A stretch of DNA of 64,000 nucleotides, taken from CAYUQT01 sp964446835. Lineage in GTDB: Bacteria > Planctomycetota > Phycisphaerae > UBA1845 > JAFGLZ01. The notes beneath the pieces were generated by a model that searched no databases, was not told where the DNA came from, and worked only from the letters and a program-made list of their open reading frames with translations. Location of the stretch: contig CAYUQT010000005.1 in the NCBI GenBank assembly GCA_964446835.1, forward strand, positions 1-64,000, read 5' to 3'. Each line of letters opens with the position of its first letter. The stretch's first letter is position 1. Below are positions 19,870-28,730 of this stretch, piece after piece. Position numbers and translations under genes: made by a program.

Positions 19870-21203
19870 ACAGACGACGCGTGGTCATTACGGGGTTGGG
19901 AGTAGTCTGCCCGGTGGGCCTCGGTATTCAACAGGCCTATGAGGCCTTGCTCGCGGGACAAAGCGGCATTCGGCGCATCCAGGCCTTCGACCCCGGCGGC
20001 TTCGATTCCCAGGTCGGCGGCGAAGTCATCGAACTGAAGATGAGCGACTACGTGCCCAAGGGGTACCGCAAGGCAACCAAGGTGATGGCCCGCGACATCG
20101 AGCTGGCCGTCGTCGCCGCCTACGAAGCCGTCAAGGATGCCGGATTGCGAACCCGCTGCATGGTCGAGCGGAATGAGATGCCCGACGGCGCCGCCATCGA
20201 CCCCACCCGCTTCGGTGCCAACATCGGCGCCGGCCTGATCTGCGCCGACCTGACCGAACTGGCCGGGGCGCTCGCCACGGCCACCGACGAAACCAACGAA
20301 TTTAACATCCGCGTCTGGGGGCGAGAGGGCATGAACAACCTCACCCCCCTGTGGCTGCTCAAGTTCCTGCCCAACATGCTGGCCTGCCACGTGACCATCG
20401 TCCATGACGCCCAGTGCGCCAGCAATACGATCACCTGCGGCGAGGCCAGCAGCCATCTGGCCATCGGAGAAGCGTTCAGCACCATCGCCTACGGGGCTGC
20501 CGACATCTGCATCTGCGGTGGCGCCGAAAGCAAGATGAATCCGATGGGACTCATGCGGCAAAGCCTGCTCAAGCGGCTCGTCCCCGATCACAACGATCGC
20601 CCCACCACGGCGTGCCGGCCCTTCGATGTGGCACACAACGGCACCGTCATCAGCGAAGGCGGCGGACTGATCATTCTGGAAGAGTACGAACACGCCAAGG
20701 CCCGCGGGGCACGGATCTACGGCGAGATGCTCGGCTTCGGTGCCGGTGCCTGCACCAAGAGCTGGTCGGCCCCCGATAGCGACGGCCGGGCCGTCGGCAT
20801 TGCGGCCACCAAGGCCCTCAAGAACGCCGGAGTGGCGCCCGACCAGATAGACCTGATCGTCCCCTTCGGCTCCGGCATCCCGGCCTACGATCTCAGTGAA
20901 GCCAGAGGACTGACCAGCGCCCTGGGCACACGTGCCGGCGAAATCCCCACACTGGCGATCAAAGGGGCCGTCGGGAACAATGGCGCCGGCAGCGGGGCGA
21001 TCGATTTCGCCCTCGCCGTCATGGCTGCCCACTCCGGAAAGATCCCGGCGTCACAGGGGGTCGAAAAGGCGGATCCTCAATGCGGGCTCAACCCGATCAT
21101 CGGAAAGCCGATCGAGCTGAAACCGCAGGCCGTACTGAGCACCGCCTACGCACTCAGCGGCGGACAGACCGCGTCGATCGTTTTCAAGCCGTGCTCGGCC
21201 TGA
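19866..21203 (+). CDS. KAS II-like ketosynthase lacking both catalytic histidines
   Basis: 445 residues, the length and fold of FabF (RRRVVITGLGVVCPVG at the start, GGGLIILEEYEHAKARGA in the middle). The nucleophile Cys is kept at residue 184 in DAQCASNT. The first His of the Cys-His-His triad is replaced: AHGT in FabF corresponds to PFGSG here (Phe334). The second is Asn371 in KGAVGNN where FabF has KSMTGH. The usual C-terminal NSFGFGGTN is altered to TAYALSGGQT. This resembles a chain-length-factor partner of the intact ketosynthase encoded next, except that classic chain-length factors lose the Cys. Condensing activity of its own is unlikely. Confidence 0.85.
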   Translation: MNRRRVVITGLGVVCPVGLGIQQAYEALLAGQSGIRRIQAFDPGGFDSQVGGEVIELKMSDYVPKGYRKATKVMARDIELAVVAAYEAVKDAGLRTRCMVERNEMPDGAAIDPTRFGANIGAGLICADLTELAGALATATDETNEFNIRVWGREGMNNLTPLWLLKFLPNMLACHVTIVHDAQCASNTITCGEASSHLAIGEAFSTIAYGAADICICGGAESKMNPMGLMRQSLLKRLVPDHNDRPTTACRPFDVAHNGTVISEGGGLIILEEYEHAKARGARIYGEMLGFGAGACTKSWSAPDSDGRAVGIAATKALKNAGVAPDQIDLIVPFGSGIPAYDLSEARGLTSALGTRAGEIPTLAIKGAVGNNGAGSGAIDFALAVMAAHSGKIPASQGVEKADPQCGLNPIIGKPIELKPQAVLSTAYALSGGQTASIVFKPCSA

Positions 21204-21295
21204 GAACACATGGGGGCGGGCTGGCCCGTCCCCCGTCAAGGAATACCAGGCCGGCTTGCATCGTTCCGGCGCTTGGGTAGATGGGAGATGACAGC

Positions 21296-22594
21296 GTGTC
21301 GCGACGTGTCGTGATAACCGGTATCGGTTGGATCACCCCGCTCGGTGATGACATCGACAAAGTCTGGCAGCGGTTGCTCTCCGGACACAGCGGCATCGCC
21401 CTGACATCCGTTTTCGACGCCTCGACCTTCCCCACGACCTTCTCCGCCGAAGTGAAGAATTACGACATGGCGGCCTACCTCGGCAAAGAAGCCGCGGCCG
21501 AACATGCCAACGCCAGCCGCAACACGCGTTTTGCGCTCGCCGCCGCCCGCATCGCATGGGACGACTCCGGACTCGAAAAAGACTCCTCGCTCGACCGGAC
21601 GGCCGTCGGCGTCTACCTGGGCGGTGGTGAAGGCCCGATGGATTTCGACAATTTCGTCGCCGCAGGGGTCAAAGGCGTTCAGGCGGCCGGCGGCAAGTCG
21701 CTCGACACCGTGAAGTGGGCCCAGGTGGCCTACCAACGGCTGAGCGATGTCCGCGAACTCGAACAGGACCCCAACATGGCCTCGGCGCACATTGCCCGAC
21801 TGTTCCAGGTCGAGGGTCCCAACCTGAACACCCTGACCGCCTGCGCCGCCAGCACACAGGCGATCGGCGAGGCCACGTCCATCATCCGGCGCGGACATGC
21901 CGACGTCATGATCTCCGGCGGCACGCACAGCATGATCCACCCCTTCGGTGTCACGGGGTTTAACCGCCTCACCGCCCTGTCCAGGCGTAACGATTCACCC
22001 GAAACCGCCAGCAGGCCCTTCGACCGGAATCGAGACGGCTTCGTGCTCGGTGAGGGTGCCGGCATGTTGATCCTCGAAGAGTACGAACGGGCCAAGGCCC
22101 GAGGGGCACGCGTCTACGGCGAGGTCATCGGCTACGGATCGACCGCCGACGCCTTCCGCATCACCGATATTCACGAGCACGCACGCGGGGGTATCGCCGC
22201 CATGAAGCTCGCCCTGAAAGACGCCGGCGTTGCACCCGCCGAGATCGACTACATCAGTGCCCACGGCACCGGAACCGAGGAAAACGACAAGATCGAATCC
22301 CTCGCCATCCGGGGCGTCTTCGGCGACATTGCACACAAGGTGCCCATCAGCAGTGTCAAGAGCATGTTCGGCCACCTCATTGCCGCAGCCGGCGCCGTCG
22401 AGCTGATCACGTGCCTGCTGGCCATCCGCGACAACAAGGTGCCCCCCACCACGAACTACAGCACCCCCGACCCCAACTGCGACCTGGACTACGTCCCCAA
22501 TGTCGCACGCGACGTGCCGGTCAAGACGGCCCTGAGCAACTCATTCGGGTTTGGCGGTCAGAACGACACACTCATCGTCCGCAGATTGGCCTGA
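21296..22594 (+). CDS. Ketosynthase, FabF/KAS II family, complete active site
   Basis: 432 residues from the GTG at 21296, which has GGGAG eight bases upstream and aligns with the start of its paralogue. An ATG at 21281 is the alternative. The triad is intact: Cys183 (LTACAAST), His323 (SAHGTGT) and His360 (MFGHLIAAAG), with NSFGFGGQN near the end. It would condense acyl groups with malonyl-ACP. Following directly on the His-less paralogue, it is probably the catalytic half of a KS pair, in the manner of KS-alpha/KS-beta in type II polyketide or aryl polyene systems. Confidence 0.9.
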   Translation: MSRRVVITGIGWITPLGDDIDKVWQRLLSGHSGIALTSVFDASTFPTTFSAEVKNYDMAAYLGKEAAAEHANASRNTRFALAAARIAWDDSGLEKDSSLDRTAVGVYLGGGEGPMDFDNFVAAGVKGVQAAGGKSLDTVKWAQVAYQRLSDVRELEQDPNMASAHIARLFQVEGPNLNTLTACAASTQAIGEATSIIRRGHADVMISGGTHSMIHPFGVTGFNRLTALSRRNDSPETASRPFDRNRDGFVLGEGAGMLILEEYERAKARGARVYGEVIGYGSTADAFRITDIHEHARGGIAAMKLALKDAGVAPAEIDYISAHGTGTEENDKIESLAIRGVFGDIAHKVPISSVKSMFGHLIAAAGAVELITCLLAIRDNKVPPTTNYSTPDPNCDLDYVPNVARDVPVKTALSNSFGFGGQNDTLIVRRLA

Positions 22595-22643
22595 TCGGCC
22601 GGAGATGCCGGGCCCCCGACGATCGAAACACCGCTCGCTGTGA

Positions 22644-25082
22644 CTACGAAACGCGCCGAACGACGAGCAGCGTCATGTCGTCCGACTGCGCCGCACCGTC
22701 GACAAACCCCCGGACGGCCTCGACCACGGCCTTCACCACCTCCTGCGGCTCCCGTGAAGCGCAACCCTCCAGACAGGCCCTCAATCGAGAAGCCCCGAAG
22801 TACTGGAGCGACGGGTTCATCGCCTCCGTGATTCCGTCCGTGTACATCACCACGCAATCCCCCGGCGACAGCCCCAGCGCTACCGTCGAATACCCCTCGT
22901 GCTCCAGAATCGCCAGCGGAAACCCCCCGATGTTCAGCAGCGACGTCTGGCCGCCGGATACCAGCACCGGCGGGTTATGCCCGGCACTGGCATAGTGAAA
23001 CACGTGCTGACGGACGTCCAGAACGGCGCAGAACAGCGTCATGAAGTCGCCCGGCAGCCTTCGATCCGAAAGCACGGCCCGGTTCGCCGCGGCCAGAACG
23101 GCATCGGGCGTCAACCCGCCCATGGCCGACATTCGGGCAACGGCGCGGTTCTCCGTCATGAACATCGCAGCCCCGAGCCCCTTGCCCGCCGCATCGCCGA
23201 TCATCAGCACCAGGTGCCCGGCCTCGCTGATGAAGGTGTCGTAGAAGTCCCCGCCGACCTCATAGGCCGGCACGCAGAACGACGCCAGTTCATACCCCCT
23301 GACCTTCGGAGGATGCTTCGGCAGAACGCTCTGCTGAACCTGGCGTGCCAGCTCGACCTCCCGCTCCAGGCGTTCCTTCTCTGCGGTCGTCACACGCAAC
23401 GTGTTGACATAGTCCTCCATCTCCCCGCTGATGCGATTCAGCGTATGAGCAAGATAGCCAAGCTCATCCCGGCCCCGCTCCGGTATGTCGAGCTGGCGAG
23501 GCAGGGTGCCGGCCTGCCGAACCGTTCGGGCAATTTCCAGCACGCGTCCGGCGAGCCGCTTGGCAATCGCGCTGCCGGCAATCAGCGAGCCGAAGATCGC
23601 CAGATTGATCAATTCCGCCACCGGATGCGGAATGTTCGCCAGTACCGTCTCCCGTCCCCGCCGGCTCGACGTGAAGGCGAAGAACCGGATCCCCAGCCGG
23701 TCGATGCTCGCCTCGGCAACGTTCCACGAGTGCCCGTCCACCCTCACCACCCGGGGCATGCCTTCAAACCCCTCCCGAGGAACACGCCACCGCTCCAATG
23801 ATTCCGGCACCTGCGAGTGGAGTGTCTGGCCCTCCCGATCCGTTGCTCGAAACGTCGGAAGCGCCGTCAACTCCCGGCTTATGGACGGACGCTCCCGCCA
23901 GACCACCAACCCCGTCAGAACCTTGTTGGGCTCGCTCGACAGCGGCGCCGTCCCGCGAATCCGCGTAAACGGCATGGAGACCCCCTTGTGCCGTACCGGA
24001 ATATCCGTGGTCGAGAAGACAATCCGCCCCTCGTTCAGCCATCCGACGGACTCGCCGGAAGTCTGCTTCTCGAACACGGCTCGATCCACAAGCTGCAGGT
24101 TCTCGAAGGAGTCCGACTCCGCCCGCCACTTCTGAAGCAACTTCTCTTGCTCGTCCTTCCGACCGGCAACCCGATCGTACTCAAGCGTATAGCCGCGAAG
24201 GAGCAGCTCGTGCCGTTCGATCTCGTCCCGAATGTCGCAGGCCGCCTCCTGGTTGGCCTGAACCGAGAGGATCTCCGCGGTCACCAGCGTGTCCAGGACC
24301 ACCCAACCGGCCACGCAATACAGCGGCAGCATCCCGGCGATCAGCACCAGCAACATCAGCTTGGCCGAAATCGGCAGATCGTCGAAGCGGAACCACCGCA
24401 TCCGTCCCATCGCCCCGGAATACGCGCCCCCCCAGAACCGCTGACAGAAGAACGGCCCCCGGGTCACGATAGCCGAGCCCGTCTTCAGCATCGCCGGAGC
24501 CAGGATCAGGCTGGGAATGGTGTTCCCCAGAAACCATCGCAAAAACTGAGCCCCATAGTGGGTCCACGAATGCGTATCGCCGGCAATGGCATGGCGAATC
24601 GCGTTCTCGGAAACGCCCGCGATCGCACCCAGTCCGTTGCCCACGATGCAGCCGACCAGAATCAACCCGACCCAGTCCCGCCGGCTCCTCAACTGCGGAT
24701 CGAGCCGACGATGCCTGAACCAGAGTCCGGCCAGACACGATTGAATGGCGTTCCCGATCAGATAGACGAACGGCGAACCCCCGATGATGCCGTTGCCCAG
24801 CATCGGGCCGATCGTCCCCGCAATCGCCCCGAACAGCCCGAACCAGATGGAGAACACCACCTGAAATGCCGACGACGGCCACAGGCTCGCGATCGCGTCG
24901 CCGCTGGAATCCGCAAACGAAATCGTCCCGAGTGTCGCGGTCAGACCCATCGGGACGATCAGATACAACATCACCAGGAAATGACGAAGCCGAACCTTGA
25001 TCTTCTGGCCGCCTGGGACTTCCCAGACGGACACCTCTTCCTCCGGGCGATCCATGGCATCAAAGTCGGTTCCCGCGATCAC
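22644..25082 (-). CDS. Membrane-bound PP2C/SpoIIE-type phosphatase with HAMP-like linker
   Basis: 812 residues starting at GTG, with GGAGGAT (25090-25096) upstream. The N-terminal 215 residues hold about seven hydrophobic segments resembling a MASE1-type sensor. A further helix (LMLLVLIAGMLPLYCVAGWVV in part) leads to an external domain, then a membrane helix and a HAMP-like segment (RVLEIARTVRQAG to ISGEMEDYV). The C-terminal phosphatase has EVGGDFYD, MIGDAAGKGLGAAM, MYTDGITEA and SDDMTLLVVR, the metal-binding Asp motifs of RsbU/SpoIIE enzymes. These usually control anti-sigma antagonists by dephosphorylation. The signal and target are unknown. The gene is convergent with the ketosynthase operon. 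Confidence 0.88.
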   Translation of the reverse strand: MIAGTDFDAMDRPEEEVSVWEVPGGQKIKVRLRHFLVMLYLIVPMGLTATLGTISFADSSGDAIASLWPSSAFQVVFSIWFGLFGAIAGTIGPMLGNGIIGGSPFVYLIGNAIQSCLAGLWFRHRRLDPQLRSRRDWVGLILVGCIVGNGLGAIAGVSENAIRHAIAGDTHSWTHYGAQFLRWFLGNTIPSLILAPAMLKTGSAIVTRGPFFCQRFWGGAYSGAMGRMRWFRFDDLPISAKLMLLVLIAGMLPLYCVAGWVVLDTLVTAEILSVQANQEAACDIRDEIERHELLLRGYTLEYDRVAGRKDEQEKLLQKWRAESDSFENLQLVDRAVFEKQTSGESVGWLNEGRIVFSTTDIPVRHKGVSMPFTRIRGTAPLSSEPNKVLTGLVVWRERPSISRELTALPTFRATDREGQTLHSQVPESLERWRVPREGFEGMPRVVRVDGHSWNVAEASIDRLGIRFFAFTSSRRGRETVLANIPHPVAELINLAIFGSLIAGSAIAKRLAGRVLEIARTVRQAGTLPRQLDIPERGRDELGYLAHTLNRISGEMEDYVNTLRVTTAEKERLEREVELARQVQQSVLPKHPPKVRGYELASFCVPAYEVGGDFYDTFISEAGHLVLMIGDAAGKGLGAAMFMTENRAVARMSAMGGLTPDAVLAAANRAVLSDRRLPGDFMTLFCAVLDVRQHVFHYASAGHNPPVLVSGGQTSLLNIGGFPLAILEHEGYSTVALGLSPGDCVVMYTDGITEAMNPSLQYFGASRLRACLEGCASREPQEVVKAVVEAVRGFVDGAAQSDDMTLLVVRRVS

Positions 25083-25142
25083 CCGGTGTGATCCTCCATA
25101 CGCTCCCAGCAGGCCAGATACGAGCCCTGTCCCGCCCCAGTG

Positions 25143-26129
25143 TCACGTCGTCCCCGACATCGCCTTGGCGCACTCCACCGTGTTCTTGAGCAGCATCGCC
25201 ACCGTCATCGGACCGCACCCGCCCGGCACCGGCGTGATCCACGAACACTTCTGAGCAGCGGCATCAAACTCCACATCGCCCACCGTCATCATGTCCGGCT
25301 TGCCTTTGGCGTTCAACACGGCCGAGCCCGAATCATCCAGGGCCCTGGGCAACCGGTTGATTGCCACGTCGATGACAATCGCCCCGTCCCGAATCATCTC
25401 GCCCTTGATCAGCGGTGCCAGATCGGGCCTGGGCGGGTTCTGCCCCGCCTTGCGAGACCTCTCATAGCGCTGCCACACCGCCTGCGCCTTGCCCGTCGCC
25501 ACAATCAACACCTCGGCACGCCGCGTGTGGCCCACCAGGTCCTGCGTGGCCACATGGCACACCGTTACCGTCGGCGACTCATTCAGCGATTGCAGCAGGA
25601 TCATGGCGATCGGCTTGCCGACGATCTCGCTGTGGCCGACGACCACGACCTCCTTGCCCGCCAGATTCACCCCGGTACTCTTCAACAGCTCGACGGCACC
25701 CGCCGGCGTGCACGGGCGCACGATCCCGCCGCCATAGAACAACCGCCCCAGGTTGAACGGATGCATCCCCTCCACGTCCTTGTCCGGATGAATGGTCACC
25801 TGAACGCGACGCGCATCCATCCCCGGTCCCAGCGGCATCTGAAGAATGATCCCCGTCACCGAACCGTCGCCGTTCAGCCGCTCGATCTCGTGCAATACGT
25901 CCTGCTCCGTGCAATGCTCATCGAGCTGGTGCAGGTCGTAGACCAACCCGATCTCTTCGCACGCCTTCTTCTGCTGATTCACATAGATGCGGGAGGCCGG
26001 CGGATCACCCACCTGCACGGCCACCAGATGCGGCGGCCGCCCCCCACGCTTCAGCGTCTCGATCTCCTCCATCAACCCCGACTTGATCCGCCCCGCCAGC
26101 GCCTCGCCATCCAGGATCTGTGCCGCCAC
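25143..26129 (-). CDS. folD: Methylenetetrahydrofolate dehydrogenase/cyclohydrolase (FolD)
   Basis: 328 residues. It interconverts methylene-, methenyl- and formyl-tetrahydrofolate in one-carbon metabolism. Signatures are SRIYVNQQKKACEEIG (catalytic Tyr and Lys), QMPLGPGMD, NLGRL, PCTPAGAVELL, VVGHSEIVGKP (NADP loop) and the C-terminal TPVPGGCGPMT. It is about 35 residues longer than usual because of an insertion, WQRYERSRKAGQNPPRPD, after the VATGKAQ strand. The ATG at 26129 fits the family N-terminus AQILDGEALA. A gap of about 60 bp separates it from the phosphatase gene downstream. Confidence 0.94.
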   Translation of the reverse strand: MAAQILDGEALAGRIKSGLMEEIETLKRGGRPPHLVAVQVGDPPASRIYVNQQKKACEEIGLVYDLHQLDEHCTEQDVLHEIERLNGDGSVTGIILQMPLGPGMDARRVQVTIHPDKDVEGMHPFNLGRLFYGGGIVRPCTPAGAVELLKSTGVNLAGKEVVVVGHSEIVGKPIAMILLQSLNESPTVTVCHVATQDLVGHTRRAEVLIVATGKAQAVWQRYERSRKAGQNPPRPDLAPLIKGEMIRDGAIVIDVAINRLPRALDDSGSAVLNAKGKPDMMTVGDVEFDAAAQKCSWITPVPGGCGPMTVAMLLKNTVECAKAMSGTT

Positions 26130-26266
26130 AACAACCTCCCAATACCCCCATCATGCCTCGGCCGGACCATCCGACGGGCCGGCATCGCCTTTGCCTCCCC
26201 CTGAGTGCTCCGAAAACCAGAGCAGACGCAACACTCTGTCGCCCTCAGCGCGACAGCACGTCGCGT

Positions 26267-27142
26267 CTATTTTCCGTCCAGCATCTTCCGAAGCTGTTCG
26301 GTCACTGCCGGAGGCAGCTTCCCCTTGCCCCGCGCAATCCCCAGAACGCGCCGCCCCAGAACCCGATACAACTCGACGATATCCTGCGAATACCCCTCGA
26401 TCGCCTCCAGGTGCCTGCGCACCGTCTCAACGTCGCCCCGCTCGATCGGACCGGTCAGCGCCTCGGCGGGCCCCGATCGCACCGTGTTGCGGATGGCCGC
26501 CATCACCATGTGCTCCATCGCCTCCAGCGACCGGCGGCGATCGATCCCCGCCTGCTCCGCCAGCTCCGATGCCGCGTCCATCAGCGCCACCAGATAGTTG
26601 CACGCCATCACGCTGGTCGCATGATACAGCGGTTTCAGCGACGTCTCGATCCGTTCGACCCGCGCCCCCATCCCGCCGAACACACGCCCCAGCGTGGCGA
26701 CCGCCTCGTCGTCTCCCTCACAGAAGCACCACGTGCCCGGAAACTGCTCCAATCCGTGGTCGACCGACGGAAACGTCTGCATCGGGTGGATCGACCCCAC
26801 CACCGCACCGCACCGCTGCCGCGCCGATTCCAGTACCTCGCTGCCGAGCGCCCCGCTGCAGTGGCCGACCACGACACCAGCCCGGAACGCCCCCGCCTCC
26901 GCCACCTGCCGGCACACCGACTCGATCGCATCATCCCGAGTCGTAATCAGTACGACATCGGCGCACCGAGCCGCCTCGCACGCGTCCCCTACCGCCACAT
27001 CTTCCCCCAGCCGCTCGCTCGCCCGACGCGCCGACTCCATCCGCCGGCTCGCGATGGCCGCGATCTCATATCCCGCCCGCCGGGCGAGGATCGCCACCGT
27101 CGTTCCCACCACGCCCGCGCCGATAATGCTGATCCTGTCCAT
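26267..27142 (-). CDS. Rossmann-fold DUF2520 protein
   Basis: 291 residues from the ATG at 27142 (AAGGGT upstream); a GTG at 27160 is possible. The NAD(P) site is ISIIGAGVVGTTVAILARRAG. Then come LITTRDDAIESV, VVGHCSGALGSEVL, SIHPMQTFP and KPLYHATSVMACNYLVALMD. This is the standard order of the Rossmann-like plus DUF2520 family, which is related to NADP-dependent reductases such as ketopantoate and pyrroline-carboxylate reductases. The exact reaction is not established for this family as far as I know. It is followed by folD after 137 bp on the same strand. Confidence 0.8.
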   Translation of the reverse strand: MDRISIIGAGVVGTTVAILARRAGYEIAAIASRRMESARRASERLGEDVAVGDACEAARCADVVLITTRDDAIESVCRQVAEAGAFRAGVVVGHCSGALGSEVLESARQRCGAVVGSIHPMQTFPSVDHGLEQFPGTWCFCEGDDEAVATLGRVFGGMGARVERIETSLKPLYHATSVMACNYLVALMDAASELAEQAGIDRRRSLEAMEHMVMAAIRNTVRSGPAEALTGPIERGDVETVRRHLEAIEGYSQDIVELYRVLGRRVLGIARGKGKLPPAVTEQLRKMLDGK

Positions 27143-27265
27143 CAAGCGAACCCTTGCCACTGGGACGATTCACGCTACATTCATCGGAGCGGACGGTCAA
27201 GACAGACCCGTCCGGCAGACCCACAACACGGGCGACACCCTCGCCCCTACAGGAGAACACAACCC

Positions 27266-28588
27266 ATGCTGATGTCTTCTTGTGCCGGTGCAATCATCCT
27301 GACGATCGGCGCGATGGCCCAGATCAAGACCGCCGGCGAAAACCCCGCCGTCCTCGACGGCATGCAAATTCGCCTCCAGGAGAAGGCCGTCGTCATCGCA
27401 CCCGGAAAATGCCGCGTCGGAGACAAGGTGGTCGAAACCCAGGAGACAACCCTCGCCATCGATCCCTCCGATTCCGTCGTCGTCGCCGACGAGATGTACG
27501 ACATCATCGATCAGCGGCCGCAGACCTGGCACTCCGGCAACCGCCTCATCGCCGGACGCCAGCCCATGCGCGTCATGCCGGGCCAGCTCGAACCGAAGAC
27601 CTTCGCGATCTTCGCTGAGACGAATCGCGGCGGCGAGCAATACGAGAAGGGCCGCGACTACTTCCTCGACGAATTCTGGGGCGCCTTCTGCCGCGAGCCC
27701 AACGGACACATCAAGCCCAATCAGCGAGTTCCCGTCAGCTATACCTACGGCCGGCGCCGGATCGACCGCATCGAGGTCACGCCTGAAGGCCAGATCGTCC
27801 TCCGCCGCGGAACCCCAAAAGTCGATTGCCCCCTCATGCCAGACGCCACCCCGGGATGCCTCACCCTCGCCACCGTCTATCGTCCCTATCACGCCCGCAC
27901 CCTCAAGGCCGAGGACATCTTCGTCGTCAACCCCAAGAAGGCCGCCGACGTGCCCCATCCCGATCTGGAAGGCGTCGCCAAGACGCTCGCCAAGCTCCGG
28001 GCCGGACAACCCGTCACCGTGGTCTGCTGGGGCGACAGCGTGACCGACGCCGGCGATGTCTTCCCCGTCGAAGCCCGCTACGTCAACGCCTTCGCCACCC
28101 AGCTCAAGAAGCGGTTCGACAAGAGCGACATCAAGGTCATCAACGCCGGCATCGGCGGCACGAGCACGCAGGGCCGCCTCGCCGCCTACGACAAGGAAGT
28201 CCTCTCGTTCAAGCCCGATCTGATCACCGTCGAGTTCGTCAACGACATGGGCCTGCCCATCGAAACGCTGCTGGCCAACTGGCGCCTCGCCGTCGACAAG
28301 GCCCGAAAGATCGGCGCCGAATTCGTGATCATCACCCCCCACTTCGTGATGCCGTCCTGGATGAGCAAATCCTATTCCCGCGGTGCCGAGAACCGGCCGA
28401 ACTGCCAGGCCCTCCGCAAGCTGGCCCCCGAACTGAAGGTCGGTCTCGCCGACACTGCCAAGCGGTGGGAGCTGATGGAATATGAGGGTGCCCCGTACGA
28501 AACCTACTTCATCAACGGCATCAACCATCCCGACGCCAGGGGACACGCACTCTTCGTCGAGGAACTGATGAGGCTCTTCCCGAAATAG
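27266..28588 (+). CDS. Secreted SGNH/GDSL-family esterase
   Basis: 440 residues. The ATG at 27266 has AGGAGA upstream and is followed by a short hydrophobic signal region ending near GAMAQ. Residues 20-240 form an unassigned beta-rich N-terminal region. The SGNH hydrolase follows: block I WGDSVTDAG with nucleophile Ser258, block II INAGIGGTST, block III-like EFVNDMG, and the C-terminal Asp-His in NHPDARGH. Such two-part proteins are often carbohydrate acetyl esterases, though the substrate is not evident. A strong terminator follows 46 bp after the stop. Confidence 0.8.
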   Translation: MLMSSCAGAIILTIGAMAQIKTAGENPAVLDGMQIRLQEKAVVIAPGKCRVGDKVVETQETTLAIDPSDSVVVADEMYDIIDQRPQTWHSGNRLIAGRQPMRVMPGQLEPKTFAIFAETNRGGEQYEKGRDYFLDEFWGAFCREPNGHIKPNQRVPVSYTYGRRRIDRIEVTPEGQIVLRRGTPKVDCPLMPDATPGCLTLATVYRPYHARTLKAEDIFVVNPKKAADVPHPDLEGVAKTLAKLRAGQPVTVVCWGDSVTDAGDVFPVEARYVNAFATQLKKRFDKSDIKVINAGIGGTSTQGRLAAYDKEVLSFKPDLITVEFVNDMGLPIETLLANWRLAVDKARKIGAEFVIITPHFVMPSWMSKSYSRGAENRPNCQALRKLAPELKVGLADTAKRWELMEYEGAPYETYFINGINHPDARGHALFVEELMRLFPK

Positions 28589-28634
28589 GGGCCGCAAGAG
28601 GGTCTTCCGCGAAGACCACGTCCGGAAACCAACC

Positions 28635-28675
28635 GAGCCCACCGATGTGTACACACGTCGGTGGGCTCGTCTTTT
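28635..28675 (+). terminator. Rho-independent terminator after the SGNH esterase gene
   Basis: A perfect 11-bp stem (28635-28645 with 28658-28668), extended by an inner TGTGTACACA palindrome, is followed by GTCTTTT. It lies between two convergent genes and ends the plus-strand transcript. Confidence 0.85.
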
Positions 28676-28730
28676 GCAGTCCCGGTCGCCCCCGCCTCAA
28701 AGACAGGGGCCCAGGCGGAGCGGCCCGCCC

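Noticed and set aside
27197..28654. 485-residue minus-strand open frame
   Set aside because: Antisense to the SGNH esterase and running through its terminator; low-complexity Gly/Asp/Val composition typical of shadow frames.
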